This document shows positions 9,537-19,791 of a stretch of DNA of 64,000 nucleotides, piece after piece. Below the pieces are notes generated by a model. It saw only the letters and a program-made list of their open reading frames with translations. It did not search any database and was not told where the DNA came from. Both the position numbers and the translations under genes were made by a program. The stretch's first letter is position 1. Every line of letters begins with the position of its first letter. The DNA lies in the NCBI RefSeq assembly GCF_042186555.1, contig NC_133328.1:334212539-334276538 (forward strand), given 5' to 3'. The stretch is from Aquarana catesbeiana (Eukaryota; Chordata; Amphibia; Anura; Ranidae).

Positions 9537-10558
9537 TTGCCCTGGGTTCAGTCTGGTCTGACAGAAGATGCAGTCTCTCGTATGACCACAGCCTGGGGAC
9601 ACAGATGTCATCTGCTGCTTTCCGGATCTCTGGGACTTCTGGACCAGACTGCCCTCCCTTAGATATGGACTCCTCAGGCCACCAATTTTGCTTTTAAATA
9701 ATTGATGTCTGCCCTGGGAGTCCAAGGCTTCGCCCACTTCTGCAGTTTCTCCAGCGTTGCCTCCCTCTTTGTTTATAGTTGTGACCCCTTAATAAAATAT
9801 TTTTAGGTAAATTTTACTCTCCTGTGTGTGTTTTCATCCAAAAAGGACAGTTTGTTGGTGAGTATTCAGGTACATTTCTAAAGTACAATGTGAAATTAAC
9901 AAGGGACAACAACACCAAACAATCTCCTCCTACAGATTAAATAGAACAACATATCAATGGTGTTGTGGGAACTTGTCACAAAAAACACACAAACATTTTC
10001 GGGAGTACAAATCAAAATCACCAAAAAATAAAAAAATAAAAAGAGAAACACAAAAAAAGATTCTACATTAAAGTAAAAAAAAAAAAAAAAAAAAATATGT
10101 TGTCAGATGTGAGAAATCAAAATATATTGAGGGAATCCCGATAAATAGTAACGAAAAAAGTTTGTGAGAAGTGTGTGTGAATATGAGCATCAAAACGACT
10201 TAATTCTTGTCACATTATAAAGAAGAAGAGAGTGCGCTGTATTAAACCATTTTGAACATTGCAGCGTGACGAAAGTGCTTTATCCATTATGAACGCTAAG
10301 TTTACCAGAACGAGCTGTCCCGTGTCGGAATTTCTTCTGAGCATGCGTGGCACTTTGTGCGTCGGAACAGGCCACACACGGTCGGAATTGACGCGATCGG
10401 ATTTTGTTGTCGGAAAATTTTATCTCCTGCTGTCCAACTTTGTGTGTCGGAAAATCCGATGGAAAATGTCCGATGGCGCCCACACACGGTCGGAATTTCC
10501 GACAACACGCTCCGATCGGACATTGTCCATCGGAAAATCAGACCGTGTGTACGGGGCA
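9537..10558. other. H1 right-hand non-coding region and terminal repeat
   Basis: It begins with the MADF gene's 3' UTR, whose AATAAA is at 9791-9796. An AT-rich stretch with a poly-A run near 10075-10096 follows. Sequence from about 10340 is dense in TCGGAA/TTCCGA motifs and ends in the inverted terminus. Those subterminal repeats are candidate binding sites for the element's own proteins. No further gene is seen. Confidence 0.6.
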
Positions 10559-10561
10559 TAA

Positions 10562-10801
10562 TACTTTCCTTATTCCTTGCTTCAGGAGACTTCTGACACT
10601 CACCTCTTCACCCTGATGTGCAGGACTGTGGGCAGGTCTTTCGCCAACCAAACATACAGATTAGGTCTATTAGAATGATGTCAGAGTGTGACCAGTGGCA
10701 AGAAAGCCTAGAAAGGAGGCTTTGGGGGACTGGTTGCACAGCATGGAGGAAGGCTATTGAAGCAAGGAATTAAGTAAGTATTAAAGCTTATATCTCTACC
10801 C
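10562..10801. other. Spacer between the two Harbinger copies
   Basis: About 240 bp of non-repetitive-looking sequence separates the outer ends of H1 and H2, each with its own target duplication (TAA and TTA). The copies therefore look like separate insertions, unless a segment was duplicated. Confidence 0.6.
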
Positions 10802-11280
10802 TTATGCCCCGTACACATGGTCGGACTTTGTTCGGACATTCCGACAACAAAATCCTAGGATTTTTTCAGATGAATGTTGGCTCAAACTTGTTTTGCATAC
10901 ACACGGTCGCACAAAGTTGTCGGAATTTCCGATCGCCAACAACGCAGTGACGTCAAGCACATACGATGAGACTAGAAAAGGCCAGTTCAGAACCCAAGCG
11001 CGGCACCCTTTGGGCTCCTTTTGCTAATCTCGTGTTAGTAAAAGTTTGGTGAGAGACGATTCGCGCTTTTTCAGACTCGTGGTTTTCAGATCGTTTTCTG
11101 CCATTCAGTTTGTGCTTGTGGGTTTGTATCTGCTCTTCAGAGCGTGCAAGCAAGTTCCGCGTGACCTCGTCATTGTGTTCTTGTGCGTTCGTTACTGTTT
11201 TTCAGGTCGTTCTTCACAGGCCTTGCTGTTCTTCAGTGCGTTCTGTTACTTCGTTCTGAGCAGCCGACCGTTTTCTAGCC

Positions 11281-13399
11281 ATGTTGCGTATGCGTACTCC
11301 TCGTAGAGTTCGTGCTGTGTGGGGGCTTGGTGTTGGGGTCCTGACCTTGACACAAGTCCAGTCCATGAACAGGGTGGGGAGGAGTTCATGGACCAAGAAT
11401 TGGTTGCTTCAGCGTGACCAGTTCTCTCATATGCCTTTGCTCCGTGAGAATAATCCTGATGATTTCAGGAACTTTCTCAGGATGACGGACCCCGTATTTC
11501 ACCGTCTGTTGGCTTCGCTGACCCCTTATATTAGCAGGCAGGATACCTGCATGAGGCAAGCCATCACTCCGGAGCAGAGGCTCGTCGCTACCCTGCGGTA
11601 TTTGGCGACAGGGAGAAGTCTGCAGGACTTGAAGTTCTTGACAGGCATCTCCCCCCAGGCTCTGGGGATCATCATCCCAGAAACCTGTTCTGCCATCATA
11701 CAGGTCCTGCAGAAGGAGTATATGAAGGTAAGATTTTTATCCTTTAATGTCACATTTTATTGTATTTAATGTTTGATAATGTATTGTATTTCTTTCCTCA
11801 TTCCCTAATTACCATGATTGGAATATGCTGTGAATGTCCCCTTTGTTTTCATGCATGCTGGATTTTTCTGTAATTAATTTTTTAGATCCTTCATACAGAT
11901 TGTCCTTCACTAACCTCCCCAGCATGCTCTACGGGCCCTATATTCACCTAATGTAGTCACTTAAAACAATGTATTTTATTAGCTCCATAGTAGTGCTTTA
12001 CCCCAAACACCCTGTAAAATGTTTTGAAATGTTATTTTCGCTTTAAATTCAGGCAGAGTGGCAGAGGCTTTTTTTTTGTGGTGTCCCCAAATCATTTTTA
12101 GTGACCCTCCCTCCCCCAACTGCTAAGTCAGCTGATCCCAATTCTCTATCTATCCTCAATCATCTATCTGCTGACTTTGCCAAACCCATACACACTATAC
12201 CCATCTCTTTTGTGGTCAGATTTATGGATGAATTCCCCAAAGCATGTAGTGCAAGGGCCTGCCTGTATACTTTCCAATGGTAGTGTTTAAACTTTTTAGA
12301 TCCTATTATTATCTTGATAGGTAATAGCAGAATGTCCAAATGTGCTCAAATGTGTACAGTGTGTATTTATATCTTTGTATTATGACACTTCTTACCTGTC
12401 CAGTGGGCTGCCAATAGTGTAACTAAGGAGGGGCTGTTCCAAGTAATACCCTGTATTTAGGCATTCATCTCTCAATGAAGTGAAGAGGGTTACCTGTCCA
12501 CGATCCCCCCCCCTATAATGTTAGAAATGGCCCATGAGAGGGGGGGGGGAATATGATAGGTGTACCTTATACTTTGGTGTTGTTAAATTCCCCTTAATAA
12601 ATGCTATCTGGAGGTTGCCCCAGAATGTTTGTGCCTAATCTGCTTGCCATGTTTCTGAGCAAAAATATTAATATTTATTTTTTTCCCTCAACAGTTTCCT
12701 TCCACGCCACAGGAATGGCAGACTGTGGCCTCCCACTTTGCCCAGCAGTGGGACTTTCCTAACTGCGGAGGGGCAATTGATGGGAAACACGTCCACATCA
12801 TCCCACCACCCAACTCGGGGTCATACTATTTCAACTATAAGGGGTTCAATAGTATTGTGATGTTGGCGGTGGTGTCGGCTAATTACGACTTCTTGTATGT
12901 GGACGTGGGGAAGAATGGCTGGATGTCCGATGGTGGAGTCATTGCCCAGACGGAGTTCTACAGGCGTCTCCAGAATGGCCGCTTGGACTTGCCAGCTCCA
13001 GAGGACAATGTGGAAGGACTCCCATTTGTGTTCGTTGCTGATGAAGCGTTTGCGCTGGGGGACCATCCTATGCGGCCATTCCCGATGAAGACCCTCACCC
13101 CGGAACAGAGGGTTTTTAATTACCGGCTGGCCAGAGCCCGAAGAGCGGTGGAGAACACATTTGGAATCCTGGCCAGCCGGTTCCACCTATTTCTGACACC
13201 TATCCATATGGCGGAGTGTAAACTTAATCGTATAATCATGGTGTGCTGTATTCTCCATAACTTTTTACGGAAACATTCGGCCAACTATGCTGGCTCAGTT
13301 GGGCATGAGGCCAGAGTGATCCCTGAAACAACACTGACGGCGCTTGAAAGCGGCCATCCTGGCTTGCCCTCCCTGAGTGCCTGTGATGTCCGGTTATGA
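11281..13399 (+). CDS. Harbinger transposase, two exons, apparently intact (H2)
   Basis: Exons are 11281-11727 (149 codons, phase 0, donor AAG|GTAAGA) and 12695-13399 (acceptor CCCTCAACAG), giving 383 residues. That is the usual size for a HARBI1-like DDE_Tnp_4 transposase. The N-terminal half holds a helix-turn-helix-like region (ITPEQRLVATLRYLATGRS). The catalytic exon shows the expected signatures: GGAIDGKHV (Asp about 178), YVDVGKNGWMSDGG (Asp 219/228), FVADEAF (Asp about 265) and RRAVENTFGILASRF (Glu about 302). It would cut and join element ends at TTA/TAA sites. An AATAAA lies near 13465. No stop or frameshift is visible, so it may be or recently have been functional. Expression cannot be judged. 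Confidence 0.9.
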
Positions 13400-14046
13400 T
13401 ACCTGGAGTTCTTTGCGGGTAGGGGGGCCATCAATATGCCAGCAAATTTGTGAAGCCTTTTTCAAATAAAAAAGCAAAAAAAAAGAAATTCGTTGTGGAC
13501 ATTTACTGCTTGTGTTTGTTTTAGCTGAGCCTGACAGCAATGTGGGGAGTCCTGAAAATGGCGTGATTGTGTAACCTTATACAAAGCACTGTTGGCTGTT
13601 ATTTACTAAAGGCGTATACACTTTTTATACTACAAGTGCTCTTGAAACTGCAATGAAAATGCTCTTGTAGTGCAAAGAGGATTTGCCATTAGGAAATAAC
13701 CACCATTTTATCCGAAAACAACAATTACATCACCACAAAAGCGTTGAGACAATAAACCACACATTCTTGATTAACAAACTTTTTAATACCTGCACAATCA
13801 CATGTGCATTTAGAAAAGGTTTTTAAAACAAACCAACATGTTTGTTGTATAACAATTTTTGTGGTGGCATTATCAAAAATAGAAATGTCCATTTACGATA
13901 AAACAGGCCTGTGTAAAACCAACAAGAAAGACAAAAAACGTGAACTTACAAAGTTCACATATGGTAATACTTGAAGGCAATATCAGACATGAGTATTTAG
14001 GAACTGTGTTTGATATTGCTTTCAGATGGGGTCAAATCACCCCTTG

Positions 14047-14267
14047 AAAAGACAAATTTGGAAGATACACACCAATTTACGAATGTCAACATGTGCTAGC
14101 TGCCATCACGGGGGATCAAGGGATGTGTTTTGCGGGAGAAACCCCTTCCTCACAGCTACTTTATTATTGAGGAAGGGTTTGCACCCCCAAAACGCATCCA
14201 TTGATCGCCCGTGATGGCAGATAGCACATGTTGGCACACTGTGTGCATCCTCCAAATTTGGCTTTTC
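14047..14267. repeat. Inverted repeat between convergent Harbinger genes (H2)
   Basis: This is the counterpart of 3221-3438. Arms share CATGTGCTAKCTGCCATCACGG and CAAATTTGG edges, and the loop holds TTTATT (minus-strand poly(A) signal) at 14160-14165. It sits between the transposase 3' end and exon 3 of the Myb/SANT gene. Confidence 0.8.
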
Positions 14268-14330
14268 GAAACATTGCAAAAAAATTTTTAACATTGTACC
14301 ACACAAAAACAAAAGTGATTTTGTGGGGTA

Positions 14331-15638
14331 TTAAATTCGCCCCAAAACATCAATGATGTTATTATTTTTTTGAATCACATCATTGATTTTTGTCTTGATG
14401 TTTTCCAATTCTAAATTACACCCCATGATCTCCCCGATCAGGATCTGGGCACTTTCTGATGTGAAAGGATCTCGATCCCTAACATCACGATCATCTAAAA
14501 AGAGAGAAACCAAACAAAAACAGGTATCAAAAATCTGCCAGCATCCATGTCTTACCTGAGTCTGTGGTCGCAGACACTCACCTGTTGTGGTGCCAATTTC
14601 AACCACATCTTCTTCCTCCTCCTGCTCCACTTGGGTTGGGTGTATTTCACCTTCTTACACAGGTGGGGGTCTCTGGTCTCCTCGGATGAGGGGTGTCCTC
14701 CGAGTCTTTTCTCCCCTATGTAAAACAAAAATGGTAGAATTAGCACACAGTGATTTGATGGCAGAACTATAAATAGGAAACATTGCTTGGAAGTGGGGTA
14801 CAATTGTCAATTTTAGCAGAGTTCCAAGATGTCGCTTTTTTATTGTCCTTTGTCAACCTGCAATACTTACCTGTTTAGTACAAGCTTCACAGATGGAGAC
14901 CCCCCTATAGTATACACTGGAGCACCTGTGTGCCCCCCTAATAAAAATGGTGTTCTTGTGTCCCACACTAGTGCTCCAGTGTCCAGATGTGAAAACAGCT
15001 GCTCAGTGTCCTCTCCTTACACAGAATCTAGTTTGCATTTCATTCTAGTAACAAACCCATCTACACAAGCAAATATTTTGCATCCAAGTAGGCCTTAAAA
15101 AATGTTGGCAAATGCATATTGCCTAAACAATGGTGTTTTAGAGGGCGAAAAAAAAATGTTTGATACGAACGAATAATGGGCCCATGAACATTAAAATTGA
15201 CATTTTAAACTGTACAATTAGGAAAAGCATATGGAGCAGCACGAACGTAATAAACACAAAAAGAATAGGAACACAGCACAACTACTTACTTTTTTGCAGC
15301 ACTCGCCGGATATTTCGGTACTGCTTGGGCTCTCTTAATTTGAGGTCTGACCACCGCTTCCTGAGCTGATCTTTCGATCGTCGTACCCCGAAATTCCTGT
15401 GCAGACTTTTGACCACTTTCGCCATGATCTTGGCCTTTCTGATATTGGGGTTGGGGTAAGGCCCATACTTCCCGTCATAGTCGGCCTTCTTCAGGATGTC
15501 CACCATCTCCAACATCTCCCCAAAGGACATATTTGAGTCCTTTAATCTCTTTCTGGATCGGGACGTTTCAGGCTCCGGGCTTTCCTCCTCCTCCTCCTCA
15601 TTGCTATAATTAGCACGCACCTGCTCTTACTCCGCCAT
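14331..15638 (-). pseudogene. Myb/SANT-like transposon gene with two stops (H2)
   Basis: Exons are 15638-15290, 14710-14582 and 14494-14331: 349 + 129 + 164 = 642 nt, the same total as H1, with phase preserved. The Myb/SANT-like region and the conserved C-terminal segment (PFTSESAQILIGEIMGCN) are both present. Codon 4 is TAA (15627-15629) and a second in-frame TAA lies in exon 2 (14655-14657), where H1 has Glu. H1's own stop (codon 36) is a Ser codon here, so the two copies decayed independently. Reinitiation at the Met of MSFGEML is possible but would still meet the exon 2 stop. Confidence 0.8.
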
Positions 15639-15928
15639 GTGCTCTTCACCCACTGCGCCGAACGAAAAGGGGCGGGGAATAGACTAGAAAGAACGTCAGG
15701 GGCGGGCGGAGTTACACGCATGCGCAGTGTGTATAAAGCGTAACACACGTGCGTAGTACGTACGATCTGTGAGCAGACGAAGGGGCATTGGACGCGCCGA
15801 TCGTAAGAACGAAGGTAAGAGCCAAACTTGTGCCTATACTGTTTCTACATTGAGGCCTATATTGTAACAAGATTAACAGAGTTTTGTCTGACATTAGGCT
15901 TTGTCTTGTGTTGTGTCTTGCAGTGAAC
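15639..15928. promoter_or_regulatory. Divergent promoter between Myb/SANT and MADF genes (H2)
   Basis: It keeps the features seen at 8039-8326: GGGGCGGGG near 15670, GGGGCGGGCGG near 15699, CGCATGCGCAG near 15717 and GTATAAAG near 15731. It also has a leader-exon donor GAAG|GTAAGA near 15812 and an acceptor TCTTGCAG at about 15923. Confidence 0.65.
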
Positions 15929-16964
15929 ATGGATATCTTATTAAAAGATAATGACTTCATGTCACTATTCATTGATAAGGGAGCTGCCATGTCTGTGGAA
16001 GATCAACAACCCACATTACAAGAACCAAACAAAGAGGAAGGCAGCACTGGATAAATTGTTGGAAATTGTGAAGCAGGTGATCCCCACGGCAGACATCACA
16101 TTTTTGAAGATCTTAATTGGTGGCCTGAGGAGCACTTATGTAAGGGAGCGCCAGAAAGTCCAGGATTCGCAGAGATCCGGAGCAGCAGATGACATCTATC
16201 TCCCCAGGATGTGGTACTATGACAGGCTGCATTTTCTGGCAGGCCAGACTGAACCCAGGCCATCCCTCTCCATTCTTCCTTCCACGCTTCCTTCCCCCCC
16301 AGCTGAGGCTTCTGACGCCCAACCTGGGCCTTCCAGGCAACATGTGGAGGAGCCCAGATTGAGCCAGGTATAGCATTCCTCTAAATAGTTCAGGTTGTTC
16401 AATAAGTGATGTTAACTAGATGTTAGTTTGGAGTACTAATTTATGATTGTGATCGATGATGCAAAAACTAAAACTATGTCCCTTTTTCATACACAGGGAA
16501 GTCGCAGCCAGGAGGTGGCCAGGACGAGCCGGCTGCCTGATATGCCGGTCCCTCCCCTACACCTGGAAAGAGAAAGTGGCAGGAGGAGGAGTGCCCTAGA
16601 GGAGGCTGCCATAGGCCTCTTTTGGAGGGCTACAGAGGCCCTGGGAGCACCACACACCGTGGAGGAGGACATTGCTGCCATCATTGCCTCAAAAATGCAG
16701 AGGATGGAGGAGGGACAACAACTCATGTGTGAGTCGCTCATATTGGAGGCTCTTAATAAAGGTATGAGGGGCCAAATTACATCTCAGACACACTTTTGCG
16801 AACTCACAGATGGTCCTCCTCCTCCTCCTGCAGGTCCTCCTCCTCCTTCTCCTCCAGGTCCTCCCAGTCCTCCTCCTCCTCCAGGTCCTACTCCTCCTCC
16901 TGCCACAACTCCAACAGCACAGCCACAGCCCGGAATGAAGCGTGGAAGGAAGACCAGAAAGTGA
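15929..16964 (+). pseudogene. MADF-domain gene with 5-bp deletion (H2)
   Basis: Exons are 15929-16367 and 16497-16964. Compared with H1, five bases are missing after the codons for FIDK (near 15968), which shifts the frame. The rest of the MADF domain is intact in the shifted frame (RELPCLW through MWYYDRLHFLAG). A further in-frame difference of three bases accounts for the 8-nt shorter exon. The second exon has one SQE unit instead of four and a longer Pro-rich tract, and ends in the same basic tail (KRGRKTRK). The poly(A) signal is ATTAAA at about 17216. Confidence 0.82.
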
Positions 16965-17980
16965 TGACCCTGGATCCAGTCTGGTCGGCCAAAAGATGCA
17001 GCCTCTTGTGGTAGCACAGCCTGGGGACACAGATGTCATCTGCTGCTTTCCGGATCTCTGCGTCTTCTGGACCAGACTGCCCTCCCTTACATATGGACTC
17101 CTCAGGCCACCAATTTTGATGTTCAAGAATTGTTGTCTGCCTTGGGGTCCCAGGCTTCGCTAATTTCTCCTGCTGATCCAGTGTTGCCTCCCTCTTTGTT
17201 TGGTTCTGAGCCCTTATTAAAGGATTTTTGTTTGGAATTATACTTGCCTATGTGTGTTTGACTTGAAAAAGGACAGTTGGTTTGTGAGGATTCAGGTACA
17301 TATCAAAAATACAATGTGAAATTAACAAGGGACACCAACAACAAACAATCTCCTTGAGATATCAATGGTGTTGTGGTAACTTGACACACAAAACACACAC
17401 AAAAATAGTCTGGAGTAAAAATAAAAATAAGATTAAACAAAGATCAGCCTTGGAAAAAATACAAACATAAAATATAAACCAAAAATGGCTTTAAAGCCAA
17501 AAAAAAACAAAAAAAAAAATTCTGTCAGATGTGACAAATAACAATATATTAAGGGAATCCCAAGAAAAAAAACAAAAAAGAAGTTTGTGAGAAGTGTGTG
17601 TGAATATGAGCAGCAAAACTACTTAATTCTTGTCACATTATAAAGAAGAAGAGAGTACGCTGTATTAAACCATTTTTAACATTGCACCGTGACGAAAGTG
17701 CTGTATCCATTGCAAACGCTAATTTTACCAGACCAAGCTTTTTCGTGTCAAAATTTCTTCTGAGCATGCATGGCACTTGTGCGTCGGAACAGGCCACACA
17801 CGGTCGGAATAGACGCAATTGGATTTTGTTGTCGGAAAATGTTATCTCCTGCTCTCAAACTTTGTGTGTCGGAAAATCCGATGGAAAATCTCCGATGGAG
17901 CCCACACACGGTCGGAATTTCCGACAACACGCTCCGATCGGACATTTTCCATCGGAAAATCCAACCGTGTGTACGGGGCA
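16965..17980. other. H2 right-hand non-coding region and terminal repeat
   Basis: It parallels 9537-10558: 3' UTR, an A-rich AT-rich stretch (17400-17600), then TCGGAA-rich subterminal sequence ending at the inverted terminus. No gene is seen. Confidence 0.6.
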
Positions 17981-18039
17981 TTAGACTTATTTAATAAGCC
18001 TTTAGCCCTTGCAAGGAGATGGTCTCAGTGTAAGGCTAT

Positions 18040-18960
18040 TTTTTCTGGTGCTGGTGCCTGGAGTTGGGCTTTAATCACTTCAGCCCCGGAAGATTTTACC
18101 CCCTTCTTGACCAGAGCACTTTTTACAATTTGGCACTGTGTCACTTTAACTGACAATTGCGCAGTCATGCAATGCTGTACCCAAACAAAATTTGCATCCC
18201 TTTTTTCCCACAAATAGAGCTTTCTTTTGGTGGTATTTGATCACCTATGTGGTTTTTATTTTTTGTGCTTAAAACAAAAAGGAGCGTCAATTTTGGAAAA
18301 AAAAATATATTTTTTACTTTTTGCTATAATAAATATCCCCCAATTTTTTTAACAAAAACTAATTTCTTCATCAGTTTAGGCCCATATATATTCTTCTACA
18401 TATTTTTGGTAAAATAAAATCGCAATAAGCGTATATATTGATTGGTTTGCGCAAAAGTTATAGCGTCTACAAACTACGGGAAATATTTATGGCATTTTTA
18501 TTATTTTTTTTTTTTACTAGTAATGGCAGTGATCTGTAATTTTTAGCGGTATTGTGACATTGCGGCAGACAGATTGGACACTTTTGACACATTTTTGGGA
18601 CCATTGACATTTATACAGCGATCAGTGCTATAAAAATGCTCTGATTACTGTATAAATGTCACTGGCAGGGAAGGGGTTAACACTAGGGGGCGATCAAAGG
18701 GTTAAATATGTGTTCCCTCGGTGTGTTCTAACTGTATGGGGATATGACTTACTAGGGGAGGAGACATATCGTTGTTCCTACTTAGTAGGAGCAAACAACA
18801 TATCTCTTCTGCCCTGACAGCACAGGGATTTGTGTGCTTACACACACAAATCCCTGTGCTGGCGCTCGTGCATGTGGCCGCTGGCCATGTACATCGGGTC
18901 TCCCGCCGTGTAGCGTGGGGGAATATAGTGTAGCTGAGGTCCGACAAGAAGAAGCTCTTG
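18040..18960 (+). repeat. Dispersed repeat, plus-orientation copy
   Basis: Sequence from about 18080 to 18730 recurs in reverse orientation at about 53600-54130. Shared landmarks are GGTGGTATTTGATCA, a TTACTAGTAATGGC block, TTGGGACCATTGACATTTATAC and GGGAAGGGGTTAACACTAGG. No ORF of interest is present. I cannot assign the class; a non-autonomous DNA element is plausible. Confidence 0.65.
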
Positions 18961-19138
18961 ACTGGACTGACCTCTCAAGAAATTTCACCTTCTCTATATT
19001 CTCCAAATTTTGAATCTTCAGTAATGCAGAAAACAGGGGTAAAGTAAGTATAAACCTGTGCTTCATACAGCAGGAGGAAGCCTGGACAGTATGGGAAAAT
19101 TCAATTTTTCCTAAAAAAAATATTTATATGTAATTTAG

Positions 19139-19680
19139 TGGTGGCTGGTGCTCAATATTTTGAGTGTTTAGATGGACAAGAAGGTGGTGATCACCCCCCC
19201 ATGGGAGATGGACAATCAGAGGCCTCCTTACCTTAGGAGGCAGATAACAAGGATCCAGGGTAGGGCTGCTGCTCCTCACTGCTACTTCTCACTCCAGCGA
19301 CTCCTCGCTCCGGGGCCATTGCGTCTCCTCCCAGCTGAACAGTAAGTGGGACCTGAGACCCAATTGGCCGGGAGTTCTAAAACCCTTGGCCAATCGGGTC
19401 TCGGGACCCTCTTCCTGATTGGCCAGGATCAGAATCAGGAATACAACATTGATTATTAATTTGCTATTGTCACACGGGTGGGCTCAGGGTGCAGTGCTTT
19501 CCACCCCAAACCCACCCTTTTTTTAAGCCAATTAGAGCCTCAGGCTCTAATCATGTGCTTAAAAAAAACAAACATTGGAATCCATGCATCCGGCACCCTA
19601 CATGTAGATTAGGGGCTGGATGCATGGATTAGGGGGGCGACGCCCCTGCACCCCGTATATTTCAAATGTGCTGTTATATA
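19139..19680. repeat. Probable dispersed repeat, class unknown
   Basis: It starts GTGGTGGCTGGTGCTCAATA and ends near GGGGCGACGCCCCTGCACCC. Inside, two GGATGCATGGATT/ATCCATGCATCC motifs form a short hairpin. The GC content is sharply higher than the flanks. No coding potential is seen. Confidence 0.4.
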
Positions 19681-19739
19681 TTAAAAAAGTAAATTTGCAC
19701 AGATATCTCTGTTAGTACAGCATTTTCCATAATACACTA

Positions 19740-19740
<1 letters not shown>

Positions 19741-19789
<49 letters not shown>
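19741..19789. repeat. (TA)n microsatellite
   Basis: Nearly pure TA dinucleotides directly abut the 3' break of the Penelope-like RT relic. Confidence 0.95.

Positions 19790-19790
<1 letters not shown>

Positions 19791-19791
<1 letters not shown>

Larger units (their letters stand above)
1791..10558 (+). mobile_element. PIF/Harbinger DNA transposon copy H1 (with nested LTR element)
   Basis: The termini are inverted: the left end begins TGCCCCGTACACACGGTC and the right end is its reverse complement, finishing ACGGGGCA. A 3-bp TAA target duplication flanks the element (1788-1790 and 10559-10561), as expected for PIF/Harbinger. Subterminal sequence is rich in TCGGA/TCCGA motifs. Without the nested LTR retrotransposon and its 5-bp duplication the element is about 5.5 kb. 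It holds a truncated transposase (+), a Myb/SANT-like gene (-) and a MADF gene (+). Relative to H2 it lacks about 1.8 kb, from the transposase exon 1/intron side through exon 2, with the junction near 2657. Confidence 0.93.
10805..17980 (+). mobile_element. PIF/Harbinger DNA transposon copy H2, about 7.2 kb
   Basis: The left end is TGCCCCGTACACATGG and the right end is complementary, finishing GTGTACGGGGCA. The target duplication TTA is at 10802-10804 and 17981-17983. Gene order matches H1: transposase (+), Myb/SANT (-), MADF (+). It retains the catalytic transposase exon and has no nested insertion, so it shows the family's full layout. Confidence 0.94.

Noticed and set aside
10562..10801. 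H1 and H2 as one composite element moving as a unit
   Set aside because: Each has its own complete termini and a different target duplication (TAA versus TTA).
16784..17126. Gly-rich and Arg-rich minus-strand ORFs over the second MADF exon
   Set aside because: Shadows of the Pro-rich coding tract on the opposite strand.
18040..18960. RNA gene or host regulatory element at the repeat shared with 53.3-54.2 kb
   Set aside because: No RNA-gene signature; recurrence in opposite orientation fits an interspersed repeat.
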